Shown here: one piece after another, positions 45,164-53,944 of the stretch
Layout: the number at the start of each line of letters is the position of its first letter
Numbering within the stretch: the stretch's first letter is position 1
Assembly (NCBI RefSeq): GCF_003862495.1
Contig: NZ_RRCH01000028.1
Span: 124,001 to 188,000 of the forward strand
DNA: 64,000 nt
DNA from: Halocatena pleomorpha
GTDB taxonomy: Archaea; Halobacteriota; Halobacteria; Halobacteriales; Haloarculaceae
Direction: 5' to 3'
The notes under the pieces: generated by a model
Database searches by the model: none
What the model was told of the DNA's origin: nothing
Seen by the model: the letters and a program-made list of their open reading frames with translations, nothing else
Program-made: the position numbers and the translations under genes

Positions 45164-45700
45164 ATGTCAGACACTACCACTCACTATGTTGGCAAGCTCA
45201 CCCAGAAGGCGATCCTGTTCGGCCCAGACGATCAGGTGTTGCTCACGAAATGTGATGATCACTGGGAACCACCCGGTGGGACGTTCGAGTACGGGGAAAC
45301 ACTCGTCGGCGGACTCCGTCGCGAGCTTCAGGAGGAGTTATCCATCGACAGTCGTGTTGGGCCACTTGTTGAAGCGATGTACGGCGGATGGATCGACGAC
45401 GCGACGGGCGCGCCGATGGTGACGCTCGTCTATCGCTGTGAGACTGACGAGCGGGCGATTTCCCTGAACGACGAACACGACGCGTATGCGTGGCTCCCAT
45501 CGGAAACAGCAGCAACACGACTGGCCGACGCGTTTGTTCGGCTCGACCGAGCCGTCGAACGAGCGGCCGCCTTCGACGGCTCCCAACCGTTCGCGGCCGT
45601 CACGAACCCATACGCAGCCACCGACGTGAACCGGGAGACCGTCCTTGAACAGCTCGCGGCTCTTCGGGAATCCGTATCTTCTGGTTCCAGTTCGGAGTAG
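45164..45700 (+). CDS. NUDIX hydrolase
   Basis: From the ATG at 45164 the protein has 178 residues; the ATG at 45110 adds 18 residues of unlikely composition. The NUDIX box GX5EX7REUXEEXGU is present at residues 39-61: GTFEYGETLVGG, then LRRELQEELSID. The family removes nucleoside diphosphates linked to another group, such as oxidised nucleotides, ADP-ribose or nucleotide-sugars, with Mg. The substrate is not evident. The second half (AVERAAAFDGSQPFAAVTNP) is helical and specific to haloarchaeal relatives as far as I can tell. Confidence 0.88.
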   Translation: MSDTTTHYVGKLTQKAILFGPDDQVLLTKCDDHWEPPGGTFEYGETLVGGLRRELQEELSIDSRVGPLVEAMYGGWIDDATGAPMVTLVYRCETDERAISLNDEHDAYAWLPSETAATRLADAFVRLDRAVERAAAFDGSQPFAAVTNPYAATDVNRETVLEQLAALRESVSSGSSSE

Positions 45701-46082
45701 ATCACTGTGACATCGGTCGAACTCAGTGCATTAGAAAGTAAGCGACAAACTGCGTTCACGCCGTTGAGCGTCCTGCGTGCTCTATTTCGTCAACGGTGAT
45801 TCGCTCTATGCAGCGGCACACTGGGGAATGAACTCCTGCTGCGGAAGCACAGAATTAGACCAAACTGTCTGCACTCATCTGTCATTATGAAATACTCCCG
45901 GAAAGGAACTCCCCCCTGATTTCGATTCTGGCTTCGCACTCATATCGGTAGTGTGATATCCTCCCCGGCGTGAACGGCGGGTTTCTCTCCTTGTAGAAAG
46001 ATAGGTGTTTCCCAAGCAGCGAGATTGCCGAATCCGTGATGGTGACAGCTCTCCAGATCGTTAGGTGGAAATGAAACGTCCG
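45701..46082. other. Intergenic stretch with an IS605-like end
   Basis: No gene. At 45957-45992 the text CCTCCCCGGCGTGAACGGCG followed by GGTTTCTC resembles the right end of haloarchaeal IS200/IS605 (TnpB-only) elements, where CCCCGGCGTGAACGCCGGGG forms a hairpin. No transposase remains, so this is at most an element scar. Confidence 0.4.
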
Positions 46083-46880
46083 TTAGGAAAGGGCGGCCTT
46101 GAAGACAGTGCGAACCACCTGCCATTCGGTGACGCCGAAACGCGCGATGAGAGCCCCACAAACTAGGACGAGTCCGCCGCCGACCAATATCGCGTCTCCC
46201 ACATCGAGTTTCGACGGGATCTCCCGATCACGCCGGGTCGCCGCCGCGAATCCACGCATCTGGAGGACAGCCATCATCGTGTTCGCCCGACGAACGATCG
46301 TGATGACGACCGGAACGAACAGTCGCCAAATGCCGACCAGAAACGCTATTGGTCTCCTTCTCCGCATCTCAACTCCCTTTAATCGCATCGCATCAGCAAT
46401 GTCGAATATATCATTCAAACTAGCATAGATGAGTAAGAACGTATATTCGACGGTGAAGCAAATCACTTCGGGAACACCGAGTCCACGTAGGCCGTCCGCG
46501 ATTTCGTTAGTCCGCATCGTCGAGAAGAGGCTGACGCTGACGAACAGCGCAGCCGCCCACGCGAACACGATGTTGAGAGCGAATCCGAGTTCTGATAGGG
46601 AAGGGAGCTGACCGGCTAAGAGTTGGTCGCTCGCCGCGAAAGCGGTGATCGAGAGGATGTTCGGCACCTGAAGCAGCCACAACCCAGCGACCCACTTCCA
46701 CGAAAGGCGTGCGACGAGAGCCATACACAGACCGATCCCAGTTAGTGCCGCCATCCACTGCCACGTCGGAGCGATATAGAGGAAAGCGACGAGTAGCGCG
46801 AACACGAACAGTTTTGCCCGAGGATCACGGCGATGCAAGATCGTATCGTGCTCGTGATAGAGTGTCGGTACTCGTCCCAT
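46083..46880 (-). CDS. ecfT: ECF transporter transmembrane protein EcfT
   Basis: A 265-residue membrane protein with about five to six helices. It begins with LYHEHDTILHRRDPRAKLFV, the usual EcfT opening with the DPRAKL motif, and carries the coupling-helix region LRGLGVPEVICFTVEYTFLL and LKGVEMRRRRP, plus ARRANT-like ANTMMAVLQMRGF. EcfT connects the ATPases to the substrate-binding S component in vitamin and metal uptake. Its ATG lies directly after the stop of the ATPase gene (0 bp gap), so the two are co-translated. It is the last gene of an S-AA'-T operon. Confidence 0.9.
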   Translation of the reverse strand: MGRVPTLYHEHDTILHRRDPRAKLFVFALLVAFLYIAPTWQWMAALTGIGLCMALVARLSWKWVAGLWLLQVPNILSITAFAASDQLLAGQLPSLSELGFALNIVFAWAAALFVSVSLFSTMRTNEIADGLRGLGVPEVICFTVEYTFLLIYASLNDIFDIADAMRLKGVEMRRRRPIAFLVGIWRLFVPVVITIVRRANTMMAVLQMRGFAAATRRDREIPSKLDVGDAILVGGGLVLVCGALIARFGVTEWQVVRTVFKAALS

Positions 46881-48599
46881 CTACGACACCTCCGGTATCG
46901 ATGTGAGTTTCGAGACGAGTTCATCAAGGGTCAGCGCGTCGACACCGATGCGGCTGGCTAGCTGCCCCGCTCGTGGAAGACGAAGCCACCACTCCGAAAG
47001 TGTCTCTTGGCTGTGTTTCGTGAACACGTCCCGTGTCGATCCAGCGAGCGCGACCGAACCGTCATCGAGAACCGTCACGGTGTCAGCAACGTCACAGACG
47101 AAATCCATGTCGTGCTCGATCAGGATCACGGCCTTTCCCATCTCCTGCAAGCGACTGATAGTACGTCCAACTCGTCTTCTGGCGGCTGAATCGAGACCAA
47201 CTGTCGGCTCATCGAGAATGAGCACTGAGGGATCGAGGGAGAGAGCTTGTGCGATCGCCACGAGCTGACGCTGCCCTCGGGGGAGCAGCGTCGGATCCCG
47301 ATCGTGCAGCTCTTGTTCAAGTCCGACAAGTTCACTGACGCACGATACCCTGTGGTCGATGTAGCTGTTGTCGTAGTGTTTCCGTTTCGACAACAGACCT
47401 GTCCGTTCATACTGATGACGGTGGAGTGGGAAGGCGATTTCGGATTCAACCGTGCGCTCGCTGAGTCGTTCGTCCGGATTCTGGAGCGCAATACCGATTG
47501 TACGTGCGAGTTCGGACGCGGTCTGCTCATAGGTATCGACACCGTCGATCGAGATACGGCCGGACATCGGTTCGAGTAGTCCGACGAGGAGTTTTCCGAG
47601 GGTGGTCTTTCCCGCTCCGTTTCCGCCAATGATCGCGTGGACTCCGCCTGCACGAACTTCGAGATCGACATTCGAGAGTGCCGTGGTTCCGTCTGGATAC
47701 TGGTACGTCACGTCCGAAATTCGGACTAGGGTCTCGCCGGGCCGATCACCGTCTGTCGCCGGCTGTTCGCTGTCCACTTCCGATAGCGTCGATGATTTGA
47801 CTGCTTCTTCGAACGCTGCCGCCGTGAGCGGTGTCTCAAAGAGATCAAGCGCACGGGCGGCGCGAAGACACACGGGCGGTGTGATAGCGCTCTGATCGAG
47901 GAGATCCTCATCTCGAAGAACTTGCTCGGGAGGCCCAAACGCGACGCTTTCACCCGCAGAAAGAACCAACACGTGATCAGTGAGACCGATCAGCATGTCG
48001 GGGTCGTTCTGTGCGATAACCAGTGTCGTCTCACCTGCTAGCTCATTGATGAGTGTTCTCACATCTGCCGTCCCCATGGGATCGAGCATTCCGGTTGCGC
48101 TGTCGAAGATGATAACGTCCGGATCCATTGCAAGCGTCGTAGCGATAGCGACCTGTTGTTGTTGCCCACCGGACAATTCCCAGGTTCGCTTGTCCACCTG
48201 CTCGGTGAGACTTACCGTATCTAACAGTTTACGAGCACGGTCTTCGCTCTCCTCTCTTGAGACGCCACGGTTGAGGAGCGGGGACATCACTTCACTGAGT
48301 ACCGTTGGCTGAGTGAGTTGTGCCGTGTAGTCTTCGAAGACCATTCCGACACGGTACGCCATCGCTTCGTTGGATACCTCGCGTGGGTCGAGTCCACAAA
48401 CGGTGAGTTCACCCGTTGAACTGCCCCCCGTAACTTGGGGAATGAAGCCAGCAAGAGCCATACACAACGAGGTTTTACCGGCTCCAACGGGTCCGACGAT
48501 TCCGAGGACCTCCCCCTGTTCGATGTCGAACGTAATCCCTGACAAAGCAGGGGTCACTGTTCCGGGATATCTAAATGTAAAATCACAAACGTTCAACAT
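46881..48599 (-). CDS. ecfA: ECF transporter ATPase, two fused ABC domains (EcfA-EcfA')
   Basis: About 572 residues from the ATG at 48599 (MLNVCDFTFRYPG). Two complete ABC cassettes: the first has GPVGAGKTSL, WELSGGQQQQVAIA and VIIFDSATGMLDP, where Ser replaces the usual Glu/Asp-Glu spacing (DSATG instead of DEPTG); the second has GGNGAGKTTL, LPRGQRQLVAIAQAL and LILDEPTVGLD. The lack of the catalytic Glu in the first Walker B suggests that one of the two ATP sites is weak. The unit powers uptake through EcfT and the S component encoded beside it. Fused ECF ATPases are common in archaea. Confidence 0.9.
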   Translation of the reverse strand: MLNVCDFTFRYPGTVTPALSGITFDIEQGEVLGIVGPVGAGKTSLCMALAGFIPQVTGGSSTGELTVCGLDPREVSNEAMAYRVGMVFEDYTAQLTQPTVLSEVMSPLLNRGVSREESEDRARKLLDTVSLTEQVDKRTWELSGGQQQQVAIATTLAMDPDVIIFDSATGMLDPMGTADVRTLINELAGETTLVIAQNDPDMLIGLTDHVLVLSAGESVAFGPPEQVLRDEDLLDQSAITPPVCLRAARALDLFETPLTAAAFEEAVKSSTLSEVDSEQPATDGDRPGETLVRISDVTYQYPDGTTALSNVDLEVRAGGVHAIIGGNGAGKTTLGKLLVGLLEPMSGRISIDGVDTYEQTASELARTIGIALQNPDERLSERTVESEIAFPLHRHQYERTGLLSKRKHYDNSYIDHRVSCVSELVGLEQELHDRDPTLLPRGQRQLVAIAQALSLDPSVLILDEPTVGLDSAARRRVGRTISRLQEMGKAVILIEHDMDFVCDVADTVTVLDDGSVALAGSTRDVFTKHSQETLSEWWLRLPRAGQLASRIGVDALTLDELVSKLTSIPEVS

Positions 48600-48686
48600 C
48601 AATGCCCACCCCACCGTGAGAGAATGGTAAGTGAGTGGACAGAGGTTGTCGCCAGTGTGGTTAAGTGGGCTCGTTTACACCACATA

Positions 48687-49289
48687 TTACTCAATCCTCT
48701 CGACAATCTGTTCGATATTTGTCCCTTTTGGTGCAAAGCCAAGAAAACGCTCGATTCGCCCGTAGAGTGCTGTAACACAAGGGAATAGTGGAATGATTCC
48801 CAGGATGATCCCGTGAGTGATCGTGTTACCGATGAGGCTCACGAATGCGGCCTCCATCGCTTCTCGTTCAATCAGCACGAACGCGCTTGCTTCGAAGCTC
48901 GCCTGAACGAATGCACCCACAATCGCACCAGTAGCGAGCTTGAAACGATTTGTTGGATCGTTACGGAAAAACCAGCCAGCAACGGTAAAGCCGACGAGGT
49001 AGCCGACGAATCCGAACGGATCGTCGAATTCATACCCCTCGATGAGATCTAGAAACCCCTCACCGAGTGCTGCACCAACGCCAATCGCCACAGTTGGACG
49101 GCCCCACGGTACCAGCGCGAGAACAACATATACGATGAAAAATGGTTTAAAATCGACATCAACGAAGTACTCTCCGAATCGTTCGGTGATCAATAATCCC
49201 CCAACGAACAGCACCGCGGTGATTCCGGCGATCACGATCAGCTTTGTGGTCGGATACGGTTGGCCTAAGCCGAAACGATTCCCGAGCAT
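48687..49289 (-). CDS. ECF transporter substrate-binding S component (predicted)
   Basis: A 200-residue membrane protein with about six helices: LIVIAGITAVLFVGGLLITE, FFIVYVVLALVPWGRPTVAI, then VGAALGEGFLDLIEGYEFDD with the typical GxAxGxxxxD/E pattern of S components, a FGFVGYLVGFTVAGWFF helix and two more. The position as first gene before the fused ATPase and EcfT supports the call. The substrate is not readable; it could be a vitamin or a metal. The EGYEFDD loop is acidic. No riboswitch-like structure was seen upstream. Confidence 0.75.
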   Translation of the reverse strand: MLGNRFGLGQPYPTTKLIVIAGITAVLFVGGLLITERFGEYFVDVDFKPFFIVYVVLALVPWGRPTVAIGVGAALGEGFLDLIEGYEFDDPFGFVGYLVGFTVAGWFFRNDPTNRFKLATGAIVGAFVQASFEASAFVLIEREAMEAAFVSLIGNTITHGIILGIIPLFPCVTALYGRIERFLGFAPKGTNIEQIVERIE

Positions 49290-49579
49290 GCTGGGGTATC
49301 ATTCATGCAAAATGTGATAGTTTATATTTCTCCTATACTAGGGATAGTACCCATCAATATACGCACGTTATGATATATACCTAAAATATTTTAACTATCA
49401 ATTAATATTATCTGAATGTTGGGAGAATTATTTCTATTCTGATAATAAACTGGCTGTGAATCGATGCATCAGGCAGAGTAGTTGGAGAATCCAATATATC
49501 ACTGCTCCCTACCTTGGAGAATCGCGGAATCAATATAGGAAGAATAATAACGGTTGCGTCACCGACTAATGATTATAGC

Positions 49580-50119
49580 ATGACACGATCATCTGCTATT
49601 TCACGACGGACGATGCTTCGGGGTGCCGCGGGAATCACAGCTGTCGGTGCCGGACTGACCACTACTACCGGCTCAGCCCTCGGGCGCGAGGGTCAAGGGG
49701 GAAGCGGCGTCGTCGCTCCGCACACGTGGCAGCGACACGATACGAATACCGCGTCCCGGTTTAAGATCATCGATAAGCTCGGCCTGCAAGAGTTCACCTG
49801 CAATGGCACCACGCGCACGTGGGCGTGCTACCGAATCGAGTTCGAAAACCAGCCAACGGCCGAGGCACACAATCTCCTCATGAATTCAGATCGACGAGTA
49901 GATACAGTTGAGGGAGGTCCCTACCCTAAAGGCCGGGGATATCAGAGCCAGGATGGATACACGGGCTGGCACGAATTCACTGGCAATCCGCGCACATGCA
50001 CCCATTACGACGGTGGACTGATTGTCGGCGGTCATGAACAAGAGCAAGCATTCCGCGTCTCATTTAAGCCCACCCAGAACGCGAACGGGAAACGGAACAA
50101 ACACGGAACGCAGCGCTAG
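49580..50119 (+). CDS. Tat-exported protein of unknown function
   Basis: From the ATG at 49580 the protein has 179 residues; the ATG at 49514 would add 22 residues before the signal. SRRTMLRGAAGITAVGAGLT (about 8-27) is the Tat signal. The mature part has four Cys, in FTCNGTTRTWACYRIEF and in TGNPRTCTHYDGG (with the first two close to one disulfide), and a basic tail NGKRNKHGTQR. WHEFTGNPRTCTHYDGGLIV suggests a compact beta protein. Not recognised. It lies between the ECF operon and a decayed IclR gene. Confidence 0.65.
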   Translation: MTRSSAISRRTMLRGAAGITAVGAGLTTTTGSALGREGQGGSGVVAPHTWQRHDTNTASRFKIIDKLGLQEFTCNGTTRTWACYRIEFENQPTAEAHNLLMNSDRRVDTVEGGPYPKGRGYQSQDGYTGWHEFTGNPRTCTHYDGGLIVGGHEQEQAFRVSFKPTQNANGKRNKHGTQR

Positions 50120-50331
50120 ATCGTTCCCACTGCAGCTCCCTGCCTCAAACGTAACAGAATGGGTAGCGAGACCTACGACCCATTCTGTACTTATGACATC
50201 TACGACGATAGCGAATACGAGAAGGGGAATTCGTGCTGACGTCGCAGAGTCGCTATCATATCTGTAGTCTGTTAACTATCCTCATCGAAGTGTCCCAAAG
50301 GACAAAATAGCGCTAACAGCTCCGTCTTATA

Positions 50332-51082
50332 ACTCATCTCTATCATCGCGGCTGTTTACACGACTTGCTGACGAACGTCGTCGCAGTAATCGCGCTGAGT
50401 CGTTTTGAAGGACCAATAATACCGATCGCCTCGACGGGTTCATCATGAAAGAGAATAGGGACCGCGATTTCACGATTTTTGATGTCGGCACGGTGTGACT
50501 CCGCTCGAGATCTATCGTAGTCAAGCTCAGCGATATACGGAATTCCACCCACATTCTGATTAGTATATATATAGCATCTACCTTTTCAATATATTTGAAT
50601 TCAGAAATAAGAACATCTCTCGATATCTGTTCTACTGAGCGGGATGTCTGGTTGACGCCGAGCGAAAAACTTTCAGTAGAAGTTGCGCCGCTTGCTCCGT
50701 ACGCCAAGGGTACTTTCCCCATGGGACTGTCGAGCATTGGGATCTACGTCCCGACGCTCAGCGGCTGGGAGACTTTCTGTCCGTGTGAAGTATGGACGGC
50801 GACAGTCGCTTCGCCTTCTGGAACGTTCAAACAGACGAGTTCTCCCGTCACCTTCGCCAAACTGTCAGCTTCTCCTTCTATCGCTGGCGGTCGGCGGATA
50901 ACGCCGCCGCCAACTCTTTCTCTGCGCGTATCCGTCAGTGATATCGCCGTCATCCACGAGGAATCTCCGAAAAGTAACATAATCTTGTTAGCTAATGAAT
51001 CAGCGAATCGTGCTACTACTACAGTATTCGGATCTATAAATCGGCAATACAGTGCTTCTAGCGGTGGAATTTTGGATATCAT
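50332..51082 (-). pseudogene. IclR family regulator, multiple frameshifts
   Basis: On the minus strand the order of pieces is that of an IclR protein. TGELVCLNVPEGEATVAVHT, SHGQKVSQPLSVGT come from one frame, YVPMLDSPMGKVPLAYG from the next, and IPYIAELDYDRSRAESHRAD, REIAVPILFHDEPVEAIGII, GPSKRLSAI from a third. These are typical of the effector-binding domain (haloarchaeal IclR: 'AVxVHTSHGxxVVQPxSVGT'). The N-terminal helix-turn-helix is hard to read and probably damaged too. It is divergent from the GH10 xylanase gene and probably once controlled it. Confidence 0.75.
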
Positions 51083-51321
51083 TGATTCGATACTGCCGTC
51101 TTCTTGCGTTCAGCAGAGCAAGATGTTCTGAGCGGGGGGTTTCCCACCAAAGGTCTACATGACCCAGATATTTACCCAAAAGGTTAGTTTTAATAATAAA
51201 TATATAATATGTATATTTGGAATCAGAATAGGCTGGTGATCAAGTGTAGAGGCTTAGGGTTCGGGACAGATACCGCGGAGCTGTTCAGGAACCGTGTGCT
51301 TCGACCATCAGAAAATAATAT

Positions 51322-53301
51322 ATGACACAAGAAAGTCCTAATACGGAGACAGAGGAACCGAAGAGGAACGATGAGGCAGATCAGAATGTGGACCATCCGG
51401 TGGCCTGCGGACGCGATTCGGAGTCGTCTGTGGGCGAGAACGGCCGGGGGGCGTCGAGTGAGTCGTTCGTCAAGGGCTGTGTGAGCGAGTCCGGAATCAT
51501 CGGCCGGCGCGACTATCTGCGAGTACTTGGGAGCGCCAGCGTAGCTGGACTCATCGGTTCACCAACCGGGACAGCGACGGCACAGAGCACTTTCGACGAG
51601 GCGGCAGCCGACCAGCGGATCCGCGAAACTCAGATGGGATCGCTGATGATCGAGGTAGTTGACACAAACGGCGCTCCCATCAATGGCGCATCGGTTAACG
51701 TAGAGATGCAGGAACACGACTTCGGTTTCGGGACGGCGCTCGGAGCCGACCAACTGATCAACCAGACGAGCGACGGCGATCCCTACCGGGAGCACCTGCT
51801 AGACCTGTTCAACACTGCGGTTTTGGGCAATCAGATGAAGTGGCGCTTCTGGGAGGAGAATCAGTCGCTGGCCGATGCCGCTGTTGACTGGCTCGACCAG
51901 CACGGCTTTAGAATTCGTGGCCATACCTGCATCTGGGGGGCACCTGATGCCTACGCGATTCCAGCGGACATCCTGACGGCCATCGAGAACGATGACGGCC
52001 AAACCGTCCGGAATCGGTCGCTGCAGCACATCCGAGATATCATCACCCACTACGGCGAGCAGATTGAGGAGTGGGACGTCGTTAACGAGGCGCTGCACCG
52101 GGGCCAACTGCACAGTGCAGTGTATCCGGGCCAGATCAACCTTGACGACCTCCCTGCGGGTGAGATCCAGCCATGGCGCTCACCACTGCTGGCTGATTGG
52201 TACGCTGAGGCGCAGTCGGTGATCGACGAAAACGGTCTCGACGTCGGTATTTGTACGAATGACTATAACACGCTGACATGGGCCTATGCACGGGAGAGGT
52301 ACGCCTCTCAGCTTGAGTTCCTCGGAAATCAGGGGATCGATCTAGACGGTATCGGACTCCAGGGGCACATCGGGCCGACCCTCGGCTCGGGCGATCCGTG
52401 GAGCTACGCCCGGATCAATCAGATGTTCGACCACTACGCCGGTTTCGGTGCCACACAGCGAGTCACCGAGTTCGACATGGCTGGCAGCGACTGGAGCGGT
52501 CACCAGCAACGGGCTGACGTGATGGAGCGGTACCTCAAGACAGCCTTCGGTCACCCAGACGTCACCGACTTTCTCATCTGGGGCATGTGGGACACGACCC
52601 ACTGGCGGAGTGAGGCTCCGTTCTTTGAGGAGGACTGGTCGACGAAACCTGCTTACGACGTATACACGGGGCTGGTGTTCGACGAGTGGTGGACGAGCGA
52701 GTCCGGGACGACCGACGGCAGTGGCTCTTACGTCGTCGACGCGTTCCTCGGCCAGCACAAAATCACTGCGGAAACGGACAGTGACTCCGCGACGACATCC
52801 GTCGCCGTGACAGATTCGTCTGGAACGACCACAGTGACGATCACTATCGACGCGAGTGGTACTGGCGACGAACTCGTAGTCAACGATTACGATGGCTCGC
52901 CCGCATGGCCGGGAACGAACGATCTCGGGCAGTGGTGCGGTGGCGGATCGTTCCAGAACGGCAGCGGCAGTGTCAGTAATGGCGCTCTCGTCGTCGAGTA
53001 CGACGACGGTGGCTGGCTTCAAGAACAGATCAACCAGGATGTCAGTGACTACAGCACGCTCGTCCTTGACGTGAGTGGGGCCACTGGCGGCGAAGAGAGT
53101 GAGATCAGCCTCAGCATGGGCGGCGCAAGTGGTCTCCTCAGCGATCTCACCAGCGATTCCATTGGCACGAGCACCTCCAGCGTCGCGGTCGATCTCGAAG
53201 CTGCCGGCGTCGATCGCACCGCCTCCTCACTCTCTATTCGCTTGAACTTCTGGCAGGGCGGCACCAGTACGCTCACTATCGAAGAAATCAGACTCGAATA
53301 A
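51322..53301 (+). CDS. GH10 endo-beta-1,4-xylanase, Tat-exported
   Basis: A 659-residue secreted xylanase. The Tat signal is GRRDYLRVLGSASVAGLIGS (61-80), behind a very long, acidic n-region of 60 residues. A small beta domain (LMIEVVDTNGAPINGASVNV, 108-127) comes before the catalytic barrel, about 130-455. WDVVNEALHR holds the acid/base E256 and VTEFDMAGSD the nucleophile E383; RGHTCIW and GIGLQGHIGP are further GH10 blocks. After a Ser/Thr/Asp linker, a domain from about 518 to 659 (VVNDYDGSPAWPGTNDLGQW, ending LNFWQGGTSTLTIEEIRLE) is probably a carbohydrate-binding module. It cuts xylan chains outside the cell. Confidence 0.93.
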   Translation: MTQESPNTETEEPKRNDEADQNVDHPVACGRDSESSVGENGRGASSESFVKGCVSESGIIGRRDYLRVLGSASVAGLIGSPTGTATAQSTFDEAAADQRIRETQMGSLMIEVVDTNGAPINGASVNVEMQEHDFGFGTALGADQLINQTSDGDPYREHLLDLFNTAVLGNQMKWRFWEENQSLADAAVDWLDQHGFRIRGHTCIWGAPDAYAIPADILTAIENDDGQTVRNRSLQHIRDIITHYGEQIEEWDVVNEALHRGQLHSAVYPGQINLDDLPAGEIQPWRSPLLADWYAEAQSVIDENGLDVGICTNDYNTLTWAYARERYASQLEFLGNQGIDLDGIGLQGHIGPTLGSGDPWSYARINQMFDHYAGFGATQRVTEFDMAGSDWSGHQQRADVMERYLKTAFGHPDVTDFLIWGMWDTTHWRSEAPFFEEDWSTKPAYDVYTGLVFDEWWTSESGTTDGSGSYVVDAFLGQHKITAETDSDSATTSVAVTDSSGTTTVTITIDASGTGDELVVNDYDGSPAWPGTNDLGQWCGGGSFQNGSGSVSNGALVVEYDDGGWLQEQINQDVSDYSTLVLDVSGATGGEESEISLSMGGASGLLSDLTSDSIGTSTSSVAVDLEAAGVDRTASSLSIRLNFWQGGTSTLTIEEIRLE

Positions 53302-53944
53302 CTGAGATGTCGTGCGCGCGTTTCTTCTGCTCTCGATAGCTACCGTGACGCTGAGGATCACGTTGCCACCGAAACAATCAAACGGGAAGGGTTGGTCGAT
53401 GGCGACTGGAACCTGTGGTAGCGTGAAGTCACAGACTGAATCGGTCAGCAGGTCACGGTGACCATCGAAGGCGGGGCATTGCCGGCAGAGTCGGCGTTGG
53501 TGACGCCGGCGGAGCTGAACCGGCACATATCGGCTCGAGAACGTCAACAGCGGCCTCTTGATGGAAGTCGCCTCCGACAGGACGATGGCGCGAACGTCCA
53601 GCAGTGGAACTACTTTCCTTCCGAAATAAAAAATCAATACCTCTCGAGGGCGGTGTGATCGTCTCCCTATAGAACTTATCAGCAACATCTGGGCGAGGGA
53701 ACCTTCGCCGCGCAAATCAGACGCTTCTTCACCGGCGACGGAACCGACAGACAAAAGGATGAGTTGTGTTCCGCCCGTGAGCGGCACCTCGATGCCGGGG
53801 TGGAGTTTGCACAAGCTGACGACAACGCCCATGATGGCGATGCTGACGCCGGTCCACGTGACAACGTTTTCGAGTGCAGTGCGTGGGGAATTCTATCTGT
53901 GAGAGTGGTCTGTGCGGGTCATGCGTCAACGGCTCAATGCTTGC
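53302..53944. other. Intergenic stretch with a decayed region
   Basis: No supported gene. Open runs on both strands (for example 53227-53832 minus and 53458-53658 plus) have poor composition. Short texts such as VVTWTGVSIAIMGVVVSLCK on the minus strand (about 53800-53860) look like a membrane helix of a lost small membrane protein. Confidence 0.35.

Noticed and set aside
49290-49579. Riboswitch before the ECF operon
   Set aside because: No conserved vitamin-riboswitch motif or strong stem could be seen in the A/T-rich leader.
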